A DNA stretch of 64,000 bases. Origin: Pseudomonas koreensis. GTDB taxonomy: Bacteria; Pseudomonadota; Gammaproteobacteria; Pseudomonadales; Pseudomonadaceae. The position numbers and the translations under genes are program-made. The stretch spans positions 186,001-250,000 of the forward strand of contig NZ_JAAQYM010000004.1 of the NCBI RefSeq assembly GCF_012986595.1. The letters run 5' to 3'. The first letter of the stretch is position 1. The number at the start of each line of letters is the position of its first letter. The notes under the pieces are model-generated. The model saw only the letters and a list, made by a program, of their open reading frames with translations. It ran no database searches and had not been told where the DNA came from. Shown here piece after piece: positions 1 through 7,695 of this stretch.

Positions 1-705
1 CGCCGTGGCGTCGGCCAGCATCCGCATCGTGGTTTCGAAACCGTGACCATTGTCTACGACGGCGAAGTGCAACACCGGGATTCCACTGGCAGTGGCGGCA
101 CCATCGGCCCCGGCGACGTGCAGTGGATGACGGCGGCGTCCGGCATCCTGCACGAGGAGTTCCATTCGGATGCGTTCGCCAGAACCGGCGGCAAGCTGGA
201 AATGGTGCAGTTGTGGGTCAACCTGCCGGCCAAGGACAAAATGGCCGCGCCCGGTTACCAGACGATTCTTGATGGCGACATCCCGAATATTGCGCTGAAG
301 GATAATGCCGGCCACCTGCGCCTGATCGCCGGTGAGTTCGATGGCCAGAAAGGGCCGTCGCGGACGTTCACCCCGATCGACGTCTGGGACCTGCGGCTGA
401 AGGCCGGAAAATTGCTGACGCTGGACCTGCACGAAGGTCGCAACACCGCCCTGGTGCTGTTGAAAGGTTCGGTCAGGATCAACGATGGGGACACTGCGCA
501 GCAAGGGCAGTTGGTGCTGTTCGAACGCGACGGTCGCCAGTTGTCACTTGAGGCCAGCGAGGACGCGGTGGTGTTGCTGCTCAGCGGCGAGCCGATCGAC
601 GAACCGATCGTTGGCCACGGCCCGTTCGTGATGAACACCGAGCAGGAAATTCATCAGGCATTCGCCGACTTCCAGTCCGGGCGTTTTGGCCGGATGCACG
701 GGTAA
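1..705 (+). CDS. Pirin family protein (5' end outside window)
   Basis: The reading frame is open from base 1 and ends at TAA 703-705, so the true start lies upstream. The first visible residues include HPHRGFETVT, followed by VQHRDSTG, GDVQWMTAASGILHEE and later GPFVMN. This is the pirin double-cupin pattern, and the N-terminal cupin metal-binding His/Glu residues (HPHRGFET, ILHEE) are present. Pirins are iron-binding cupins; some bacterial members act as quercetin 2,3-dioxygenases and others as redox-linked regulators. Which applies here cannot be told from sequence. About 234 residues are visible, against roughly 280-290 for typical Pseudomonas pirins. A GTG at 43 could be mistaken for the start, but it cuts into the conserved motif. 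Confidence 0.9.
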   Translation, partial: RRGVGQHPHRGFETVTIVYDGEVQHRDSTGSGGTIGPGDVQWMTAASGILHEEFHSDAFARTGGKLEMVQLWVNLPAKDKMAAPGYQTILDGDIPNIALKDNAGHLRLIAGEFDGQKGPSRTFTPIDVWDLRLKAGKLLTLDLHEGRNTALVLLKGSVRINDGDTAQQGQLVLFERDGRQLSLEASEDAVVLLLSGEPIDEPIVGHGPFVMNTEQEIHQAFADFQSGRFGRMHG

Positions 706-820
706 ACCCAATGGGTTTAGGGGTGTTTCCGGGAACGGATTCATCCTGCCAGATCAATTGCTCCTACACTGAGCCAATCTGTGCGATCTTCTCGCGATTG
801 GCCCGTGTCGGAGTGGTTTG

Positions 821-2263
821 ATGTTGTCTTTCTTGACCGAACATCCGTTGTTTTGCGCGTTGATCCTGATCCTCCTCGATCTGGGCCTGTGGCGGCTGAT
901 CAGCTCCCGTGGCAGCGAGTGGAAGTTGTTGGTGCGGGTGCTGATATTCGGCCTGTTCAGCGCGGTGCTGTTCAACGAAGGCCTCAACCCCATGGAGCCG
1001 GCGCCGTGGGCCGACAACGTGCCGCTGCACCTGGCCGCGACCGGGTTGCAGATCGGCTGGTGGCTGTTCGGCGCGCGAACCCTGACCGTGCTGATCGGCG
1101 CGGTGATGATGCAGCGGGTCGGGCACACCGGGCGGCTGTTGCAGGATCTGCTCGGTGCGGTGATCTTCCTGATCGCGATCATTGCGGCGCTGGCTTACGT
1201 GCTGGATCTGCCGGTCAAAGGCGTGCTGGCGACCTCCGGGGCCTTGGCGATCATCGTGGGTCTGGCGTTGCAGAGCACCCTGAGCGACGTGTTTTCCGGG
1301 ATCGTGCTCAACACCACCAAGCCGTATCAGATCGATGACTGGATCTCCATCGACGGCACCGAAGGCCGGGTCATCGACATCGACTGGCGCGCCACGCGCC
1401 TGCAAACCAGTCAGGGCAGCATGGCGGTGATTCCCAACTCGCTGGCGGCCAAGGCCAAGATCATCAACTTCAGCCGGCCGAGCAACATGTTCGGCGTGGC
1501 GGTCAGCGTGCAGGTCAGCCCGCATGCTCGCCCGAATACGGTGATCGATGCGCTGGAGCGGGCGATGCAGGGCTGCCGTCCGCTGCTGGACAATCCCTCA
1601 CCGAGCGTGGCGCTGAAAAGCTCCAGCAGTGCCGGCGCGGAATATGAAATCAGCGGGTTCGTCTCGTCGATGGACGAGAAGCGTTCGGTGCGCAACCAAC
1701 TGTTCGATCTGGCCTATCGGCACTTGCAGGCGTCCGGGGTCAATCTGTTGTCGAGTGTCGAACCGATTGTCTCCGGCAACCTCTCGCGGCCACGGGCGCT
1801 GCTCGACAGTTCGCCGATTTTCTCCACCCTGCGCCAGGAAGAGAAAGACACCTTCAGCCAGAACATGACCCTGCAGACCTTCCGGGCCGGCGAGACGATT
1901 CTGGACGCCGGGGAGGTCAGCGATCATTTGTTCATCATCGAATCAGGTGTGGTCAGCGTGACCCTGACCCGCCATGGCAGCCCGTTCGAATCCGGGCGCA
2001 TGGGGCCGGGGGAGGTGATCGGCGAGGCCGGCATCCTGTCCGACTCGTCGGTGCCGGCGACCTTCGCGGCGAAAACCTTCTGCGCGCTGTACCGCATCGA
2101 GAAGACCTACCTGAAGCCGTGCCTGGATGCCCGCCACGACATCAACGAAGCGATGAAGGCCTTGCTCGATTACCGCCTGCACAAGGCCCAGACACTGACC
2201 CAGGACGTGCCGACCGTGGTGGCGAAAACCGGCTTCCTGCAGTGGTTGCGCAATCGCGTGTGA
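821..2263 (+). CDS. MscS-type mechanosensitive channel with C-terminal cyclic-nucleotide-binding domain
   Basis: The 480-residue inner-membrane protein has four to five hydrophobic segments in residues 1-150. The MscS core follows, with GLALQSTLSDVFSGIVLN, then the beta-domain segments GTEGRVIDIDWRAT and VIPNSLAAKAKIINFSRP. Residues about 345-450 form a cAMP/cGMP-binding fold (FRAGETILDAGEVSDHLFII, GPGEVIGEAGILSD). Known family members are osmotic or ligand-modulated ion channels; opening by cyclic nucleotide is inferred from the fusion. ATG at 821 is preferred to the in-frame TTG at 818. The gene stands alone, 115 bp after the pirin gene; that gap holds a short palindrome (704-718) without a clear T-tract. 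Confidence 0.88.
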   Translation: MLSFLTEHPLFCALILILLDLGLWRLISSRGSEWKLLVRVLIFGLFSAVLFNEGLNPMEPAPWADNVPLHLAATGLQIGWWLFGARTLTVLIGAVMMQRVGHTGRLLQDLLGAVIFLIAIIAALAYVLDLPVKGVLATSGALAIIVGLALQSTLSDVFSGIVLNTTKPYQIDDWISIDGTEGRVIDIDWRATRLQTSQGSMAVIPNSLAAKAKIINFSRPSNMFGVAVSVQVSPHARPNTVIDALERAMQGCRPLLDNPSPSVALKSSSSAGAEYEISGFVSSMDEKRSVRNQLFDLAYRHLQASGVNLLSSVEPIVSGNLSRPRALLDSSPIFSTLRQEEKDTFSQNMTLQTFRAGETILDAGEVSDHLFIIESGVVSVTLTRHGSPFESGRMGPGEVIGEAGILSDSSVPATFAAKTFCALYRIEKTYLKPCLDARHDINEAMKALLDYRLHKAQTLTQDVPTVVAKTGFLQWLRNRV

Positions 2264-2299
2264 CGGGGTGGTCTACTCGTCTTCCGGGAGATTGGCTAT

Positions 2300-2327
2300 T
2301 TGTCCGGGGCCGTGGCGGGACTACCTT
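2300..2327 (+). promoter_or_regulatory. Candidate sigma-70 promoter of the AhpD-like gene
   Basis: TTGTCC (2300-2305) and TACCTT (2322-2327) are separated by 16 bp and lie about 34 bp upstream of the ATG at 2361. The -35 is a fair match and the -10 is weak, so this is only a candidate. Confidence 0.3.
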
Positions 2328-2360
2328 AGTCACACATTCACTGGCCCCGGAAATTCAACC

Positions 2361-2801
2361 ATGAAAGCTCGTACCGATTTCTACACCGCTTCCCCAGACG
2401 CCCTGAAAGCGATGATCGCGCTGGAAACCGCAGTCTCGAAACTGCCGCTGGAAAAGACCCTGATCGAACTGGTCAAGCTGCGCGCTTCGCAGATCAACGG
2501 CTGCGCCTTTTGCATCGATATGCACACGGCTGACGCGATCAAGGGCGGCGAAACCCCACGCCGGCTGTTCGCGGTGACCGCATGGCGTGAAGCGCCGTTC
2601 TTCACCGAGCGTGAACGTGCTGCGCTGCTGTGGACCGAATCGCTGACCCAACTGAGCCTGACCCACGCCCCGGACGAAGACTACGACATCGTCGCCGCGC
2701 AGTTCACGCCCAAGGAAATGGTCGACCTGAGCGTGGCGATCAGCACCATCAACAGCTGGAACCGCCTGGCGGTGGGCTTCCGTAAAACCCCGCAGCTCTA
2801 A
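2361..2801 (+). CDS. Carboxymuconolactone decarboxylase / AhpD-like protein
   Basis: The 146-residue cytosolic protein carries the AhpD/CMD signature NGCAFCIDMHTADA: a CxxC redox pair followed three residues later by His. The following segment GETPRRLFAVTAWREAPFFTERERAALLWTE is typical of the small peroxidase-like branch (YciW/Atu0492 type) rather than true gamma-carboxymuconolactone decarboxylase. These proteins are usually assigned alkylhydroperoxidase-like activity; the physiological reductant is unknown. The start was set at ATG 2361 because the conserved region begins there and the upstream in-frame codons look non-coding. It is monocistronic, followed by a REP hairpin. Confidence 0.85.
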   Translation: MKARTDFYTASPDALKAMIALETAVSKLPLEKTLIELVKLRASQINGCAFCIDMHTADAIKGGETPRRLFAVTAWREAPFFTERERAALLWTESLTQLSLTHAPDEDYDIVAAQFTPKEMVDLSVAISTINSWNRLAVGFRKTPQL

Positions 2802-2817
2802 GCCGCAACACATATCC

Positions 2818-2904
2818 CTGTAGGAGCTGCCGAAGGCTGCGATCTTTTGATCTTGTTTCTAAAAAGCAAAATCAAAAGATCGCAGCCTTCGGCAGCTCCT
2901 ACAG
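2818..2904. repeat. REP-like inverted repeat, family A
   Basis: Long inverted repeat with outer arms CTGTAGGAGCTGCCGAAGGC and its complement, separated by an A/T-rich centre. The same element recurs about ten times in this window (family A). It lies between two convergent genes. Confidence 0.9.
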
Positions 2905-2914
2905 GGACGTGACA

Positions 2915-4507
2915 TCAATGCGCATCCGCACTCGGCGCGGCCGGTGGTTGTACCTTGCGCATCAAGGGCACCATCGCCGTGGCGATGATGAAGCACAGCA
3001 TGATCATCAAGAAGGTGTCGCCGTAGGTCTGGGTCTGCGCCTCGCGGTAGGTCAGCAGCCACAGTTGACGCAGGCCGGCGGTGATGCCGACGTCACCGCT
3101 CTGGCCCAGCGTCGCCAGGTTGCCGGTGACCTGTGTCAGCCACTGATTCATCGCCTCGTTGCTGCTGTTCAGATGCTCGGCCAACCGGGTGAAGTGCAGG
3201 TTGGTGCGGTCATTGAGAACGGTCGCGCACGCCGCAATGCCGATGGCCCCGCCGAGGTTGCGCATCAGGTTGAACAGGCCCGAGGCGTGTTTCAGCCGCG
3301 CCGGTGCCAACCCGCCCAGCGTCAGTGTCACCGCTGGCGGCACTGCCAACTGCTGGGCGATCCCGCGCAAAGCTTGCGGCAAAATCAACTGACCGGCACC
3401 CCAGTCGTGGGTGATCGGACTGAATTCCCACATTGACAGCGCAAACAGCCCCAGCCCGATCATCATGATCCAGCGCAGATCCATGCGATTGGCGAGAAAG
3501 GCATACAGCGGAATCGCCATGATCTGGAACACCCCGGTGGAAAAAACCGCCAGGCCAATGTCCAGCGCGCTGTAACCGCGCACCCGCCCGAGAAACAGCG
3601 GGGTCAGGTAAATCGTCGCGAACAGGCCGATGCCGGTGACGAAGGAAAAGAAGCAGCCGAGGGCGAAGTTGCGGTCCTTGAGCGCGCGCAGATCGACGAT
3701 CGGATTGGCCACGTGCAACGTGCGTCCGATAAAGGCCAGACCGGCCAGAGCGCTGATCCATGCCGTGGTCAGAATCGTTTGATCGCTGAACCAGTTCCAG
3801 CGCGGGCCTTCTTCGAGGGTGTATTCCAGGCAGCCAAGAAACAGCGCGAGAAACACCATGCTCAAATAGTCCGCGCCCTTGAGCAGCGACAGTTCCGGCT
3901 GGTCGATCTTCACCAGCATCGGCACCGCCACCGCGACGAAAATCCCCGGCAACAGGTTGATGTAGAACAGCCAGTGCCACGAGGAAATATCGGTGATCCA
4001 GCCGCCGATCACCGGCCCCAATGTCGGTGCCAGTGACGCCACGGCACCGATGGTTGCCGCGGCAATCACCCGTTGTTTGCCGGTGAAGAAAAAGAACGCC
4101 GTGGTGAACACCAGCGGGATCATCGAACCGCCGAGAAAGCCCTGCAGCGCACGAAAGGCGATCATGCTCTGAATGTTCCACGCCACCCCGCACAGCAGGC
4201 TGGCCAGGGTGAAGCCGACCGCCGAGGCGCAGAACAGCCAGCGCGTGGAGAACACCCGCGACAGCCAGCCCGACAGCGGGATCACGATGATTTCGGCGAT
4301 CAGGTAACTGGTCTGCACCCACGCGGTTTCGTCGGTGCCGGCCGAGAGTCCGCCGCCGATGTCCCGCAGCGACGCCGAAACGATCTGGATGTCCAACAGC
4401 GCGATGAACATGCCGATGCACATCGTGGCGAAGGCGAACACCTTGGTCGCGGTGGCCATGTCGGCGGCGTTGAACGGTTGCGCCGGGGCGGCGAGGGCAG
4501 TGCTCAT
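2915..4507 (-). CDS. DHA2-family MFS multidrug efflux permease (EmrB/QacA type)
   Basis: The 530-residue, 14-helix major facilitator protein starts its first helix at FAFATMCIGMFIALLDIQIV, the DHA2 motif with the membrane Asp. Further signatures are WVQTSYLIAEIIVIPLSGWL, ALQGFLGGSMIPLVF and APTLGPVIGGWI. It exports hydrophobic or amphipathic compounds by proton antiport. Its start overlaps the stop of the upstream HlyD-family gene by 4 bp (ATGA), so the two form a translationally coupled operon encoding a tripartite pump lacking only the outer-membrane channel, which is not nearby. The substrate is not inferable. Confidence 0.9.
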   Translation of the reverse strand: MSTALAAPAQPFNAADMATATKVFAFATMCIGMFIALLDIQIVSASLRDIGGGLSAGTDETAWVQTSYLIAEIIVIPLSGWLSRVFSTRWLFCASAVGFTLASLLCGVAWNIQSMIAFRALQGFLGGSMIPLVFTTAFFFFTGKQRVIAAATIGAVASLAPTLGPVIGGWITDISSWHWLFYINLLPGIFVAVAVPMLVKIDQPELSLLKGADYLSMVFLALFLGCLEYTLEEGPRWNWFSDQTILTTAWISALAGLAFIGRTLHVANPIVDLRALKDRNFALGCFFSFVTGIGLFATIYLTPLFLGRVRGYSALDIGLAVFSTGVFQIMAIPLYAFLANRMDLRWIMMIGLGLFALSMWEFSPITHDWGAGQLILPQALRGIAQQLAVPPAVTLTLGGLAPARLKHASGLFNLMRNLGGAIGIAACATVLNDRTNLHFTRLAEHLNSSNEAMNQWLTQVTGNLATLGQSGDVGITAGLRQLWLLTYREAQTQTYGDTFLMIMLCFIIATAMVPLMRKVQPPAAPSADAH

Positions 4508-5625
4508 GGTGCGACGGCCACGGCGCGGGTTTCAGCGGGCGCGCGGGTGTCGACTTCGGCGGTCACCGACAACCCTGGCCGCAGATGACCGAGCACACCG
4601 TCGGCCGGGTCGAGCAGGATCCGCACCGGCACCCGCTGGACGATTTTGGTGAAGTTGCCGGTGGCGTTCTCCGGCGGCAGCACGCTGAATTGCGAACCGG
4701 TGGCGGGGGCGAGGCTGTCGAGGCGGCCGTGGAATTCCTGGCCGGAGAGCACGTCGGCACGGATGCTGACCCGTTGTCCGGGACGCATTCTGGCGAGCTG
4801 GTCTTCCTTGAAATTGGCATCGACCCACAGGCCGCTGGCCGGCACCACCGACAACTGCTGCGAACCGGCCTGGGCATAGGCGCCGACCCGCGCGCGGCGA
4901 TTGCCGATCACGCCATCGACCGGTGCGCGCAGTTCGGTATAGCCGAGGTTCAACTGCGCCAGATCACGCTCGGCCCGGGCTTGTTGCAGGGCGGCGCGGG
5001 CCTGTTGTTTCTGGGTGTCGATCACCGCCAGTTGGCGCTGGGCGGCGAGCAGTTCGGCCTGGGCGCGGGCACTCAGGGCCTGGGCAGTCTTGAAGGTGGC
5101 GTCGGCACGCTGGGCGCTTTCCACTGAGACGGCATTGGTGCTCACCAGGCGTTTGTAGCGCGCGTTATCGTCTCGCGAGCGGGCCGTTTCGGCACCCGCC
5201 GCATCGATGCCGGCACGGGCCTGACCGATCACCGCTTGCTGCAATTGTTCGGTGGCGTCGAGGTTGGCCAGCAACGCTAGTTCGGCGGCGACTGCGCCTT
5301 CGGCTTTGGCGAGGTTGGCGCGGTAGTCGCGCGCGTCGAGGCGGATCAGCACATCACCGGCCTTGACTGACTGGTTGTCACTGACCAGCACTTCTTCGAT
5401 GTAGCCGGCGACCTTCGGCCCGATCACCGTGACGTCGCCACCGATGTAGGCATCGTCGGTCTCCTCCAGAAAACGCCCGGTGCCCCACCAGTGAGCGGCG
5501 TACACCCCGACAGCCACCATGGCAATCAGGCCGACGCCGGGCAGCAACAGGCGTTTGCGCAGTGGGGGCCTGGCGGAAGGGACCGCAGCAGACAGGTCGG
5601 GCTCAAGGGTGGGCATGCTGGTCAT
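4504..5625 (-). CDS. HlyD/EmrA-family membrane fusion protein
   Basis: This 373-residue periplasmic adaptor has one N-terminal membrane anchor (LLLPGVGLIAMVAVGVYAA). The biotinyl-lipoyl half-motif follows (DDAYIGGDVTVIGPKVAGYI ... VKAGDVLIRLD), then a long Ala/Gln-rich alpha-hairpin at about residues 95-215, and the second lipoyl half and beta-barrel (LRAPVDGVIGNRRARVG). It links the downstream DHA2 permease to an outer-membrane channel. ATG at 5625 is used; ATG at 5616 is also possible. The immediately upstream region holds a LysR remnant rather than an intact regulator. Confidence 0.9.
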   Translation of the reverse strand: MTSMPTLEPDLSAAVPSARPPLRKRLLLPGVGLIAMVAVGVYAAHWWGTGRFLEETDDAYIGGDVTVIGPKVAGYIEEVLVSDNQSVKAGDVLIRLDARDYRANLAKAEGAVAAELALLANLDATEQLQQAVIGQARAGIDAAGAETARSRDDNARYKRLVSTNAVSVESAQRADATFKTAQALSARAQAELLAAQRQLAVIDTQKQQARAALQQARAERDLAQLNLGYTELRAPVDGVIGNRRARVGAYAQAGSQQLSVVPASGLWVDANFKEDQLARMRPGQRVSIRADVLSGQEFHGRLDSLAPATGSQFSVLPPENATGNFTKIVQRVPVRILLDPADGVLGHLRPGLSVTAEVDTRAPAETRAVAVAP

Positions 5626-5730
5626 GGCGTAATACCTGCGAAGCGAGAAGTTATTACGGCTGTAATATGACGTGAGTAATATTTTGTGGCAATTGAATTT
5701 TCACGCCGGTCGTCAGTTGCCTGCCGAGGC

Positions 5731-5838
5731 TCAGGGTTTGGAGCGGTTGCGCTTGCTGAAGGGCGCCAGTAATTCGAGCCAGGTATCCGAAAACTCAATG
5801 AATGCCCTCGGGGAAACCCTGAGACCACGGTGTTGAAC
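5731..5838 (-). pseudogene. C-terminal remnant of a LysR-type regulator
   Basis: On the minus strand a short frame ending at TGA (5731-5733) reads HRGLRVSPRAFIEF, then a segment ending NRSKP. This resembles the last 30-35 residues of LysR-family effector domains. No N-terminal HTH or rest of the domain is present upstream; the frame meets a stop and A/T-rich sequence just beyond 5840. It sits directly upstream of the HlyD/DHA2 pair, a place where LysR regulators are common. The rest of the 5626-5967 gap shows no gene; it presumably holds the efflux and tps promoters. The identification rests on a short match. Confidence 0.4.
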
Positions 5839-5967
5839 GCAGCAAAATCAAATGTTTAAGAAATGTAAGCGCTGTAGGAAGCGTCTTGCATTTGTGTGGG
5901 AAGGCTCTGACTATCACTCGCATTGATGGGGTGGCATTACGCCATTTTATGATTGCAAGGATGTTGC

Positions 5968-7695
5968 GTGCCGTATTCGCTTCGCGCTGTTTCTCGTCGT
6001 CGTTCCACGCGTTGCCCGCTGTTGTCGGCCTTTGTGTTGAGTGTGTGTGCCTCCTCGATTCAAGCGGCTGACCCTGTTGCGCCGGGCCAGGAAGCGCTGC
6101 GCCAGCAACAACAGCAACAGCGCGATCTGCAACAACTGCAGATGGAGCAACGCAAGCGCCAACTGGAGCGCGGTGCGTTCGGCCCGGCGCCCGCCACCCC
6201 GGCAATCCCGCAAACTGTCGCCCCCGATGAACGCTGCTGGCCGCTAAGTGGCACACGCATCGGCGGCGTCACGTTGATCGACAGCGCCAAACTCAACGCC
6301 CGAATCAAACCGCTGCTGGCGCCCTGCATGGGCGTCGGCCAGATCAACCATCTGCTGGCGACCATCACCGCCGCCTATGTCGAGCAGGGCTACATCGCCA
6401 GCCGCCCGTACCTGTTGAGCGCGCCAGCGGCGGGGCAGTCGCTGGACATCATGATCGACGAGGGCTACATCGAGTCCATCGAACTGGCCGACCAGAGCCT
6501 GCCGGTGTCGTTGGGCGGTGCGTTCCCGCATATGCTCGGCCAGCCGTTGAACCTGCGCGATCTGGAGCAGGGCCTGGATCAGTTGAACCGCTTGCGTTCG
6601 ATTGACCTGACCGCCGACATCGCCCCCGGCAGCCAGCCCGGCGCGTCGCGGATCATCCTGCGCTCGCGCACGGCCGGACAGTCGCGTTGGGCCTTGGGGC
6701 TGGGCATCGACAACCTCGGCAGCGCCAGCACCGGGCGTGATCGCAACAGCGTCAGCCTGAGCTTTGACAGCCCGCTGCAACTCAACGATCTGCTGAGCCT
6801 CAGCGCCAGCGACACGTTGAATCAGGGAGACCGCTACAACCGCAACGCCAGCCTGTATTACGCGATTCCCTACGGCTACTGGACCTACAGCGTGTTCGCC
6901 AGCCACGCCGAATACCGCGCGCCGTTCAAACTGCCCAGCGTGACTTTCCACAGCACCGGCATCACCGATCAACTGAGCCTGCGCGCCGACCGCGTGCTGT
7001 GGCGCGACCAGAGCCGCCAGCTCAGCGCCAACCTGCAACTGGCGCACAAGGACGTCGACAGCTATCTGGAAAACGCCCGGCTGGGCATTCAGAGCCCGAC
7101 CCTGACCGTGGCCGAAGCCGGACTCAATCTGTTCTGGCTCGACCGTGCGGTGTGGAACCTCGATGTCACTTATTCGCAAGGCTTGCGCTGGCTGGGCGCC
7201 GATGACGACGCCAATCACGCGGTCAACAACCTGCCCAAGGCGCAGTTTCGCAAGTACCGCGCCGGCCTCAGCCAATGGCGCAACGGCCAGTTCGGCGCGC
7301 AAGCGTGGCAGTGGCAGAGCCAGCTCAATCTGCAATACAGCCCTGACCCGTTGCCGGCCATCGAACAGTTGCTCGGCACCGACGATTCGGCGGTGCGCGG
7401 CTATCGGGTCAGCAGCGCCTCCGGCGCCAGCGGCGCGATCTGGCGCAACACCCTGCGCCTGCCGTTGCGCACCGATTGGCCAGTGCAGATCACCCCGCGC
7501 GTGGCCCTCGACAACGGCTGGCTCAAGGCCGACCACGGTGCGCAAGGTCAACGCCTGAGTGGCGCCAGCGTCGGCTTGAACCTGGGCTGGAAGAACCTGC
7601 AAGTGGACGTCGATTACCAGCGCGCCCTCAACACCCCCAACGGTTTGCAGCACGAGCCAGAGACCTGGCTGATGCGCGTGGGGTTGCAGATATGA
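5968..7695 (+). CDS. TpsB outer-membrane transporter of a two-partner secretion system (ShlB/FhaC/HecB family)
   Basis: The product is 575 residues. The GTG start at 5968 follows AAGGA (5957-5961) at 6 bp and gives a standard signal peptide ending near SSIQA; an upstream TTG at 5953 overlaps this Shine-Dalgarno and is less likely. A Gln-rich amphipathic helix follows, resembling the pore-plugging H1 helix of FhaC. Two POTRA regions come next (GTRIGGVTLIDSAKLNARI; LDIMIDEGYIESIELAD), then a beta-barrel from about residue 230, with the conserved VRGY motif of barrel strands 11/12 and a C-terminal aromatic-type strand. It exports the TpsA encoded immediately downstream; the stop overlaps the next ATG (ATGA). 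Confidence 0.92.
   Translation: MPYSLRAVSRRRSTRCPLLSAFVLSVCASSIQAADPVAPGQEALRQQQQQQRDLQQLQMEQRKRQLERGAFGPAPATPAIPQTVAPDERCWPLSGTRIGGVTLIDSAKLNARIKPLLAPCMGVGQINHLLATITAAYVEQGYIASRPYLLSAPAAGQSLDIMIDEGYIESIELADQSLPVSLGGAFPHMLGQPLNLRDLEQGLDQLNRLRSIDLTADIAPGSQPGASRIILRSRTAGQSRWALGLGIDNLGSASTGRDRNSVSLSFDSPLQLNDLLSLSASDTLNQGDRYNRNASLYYAIPYGYWTYSVFASHAEYRAPFKLPSVTFHSTGITDQLSLRADRVLWRDQSRQLSANLQLAHKDVDSYLENARLGIQSPTLTVAEAGLNLFWLDRAVWNLDVTYSQGLRWLGADDDANHAVNNLPKAQFRKYRAGLSQWRNGQFGAQAWQWQSQLNLQYSPDPLPAIEQLLGTDDSAVRGYRVSSASGASGAIWRNTLRLPLRTDWPVQITPRVALDNGWLKADHGAQGQRLSGASVGLNLGWKNLQVDVDYQRALNTPNGLQHEPETWLMRVGLQI

Noticed and set aside
5925..5945. Possible Fur box (TGACTATCACTCGCATTGA) upstream of tpsB
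   Set aside because: Only about nine of 19 positions match, too weak to list as a site.
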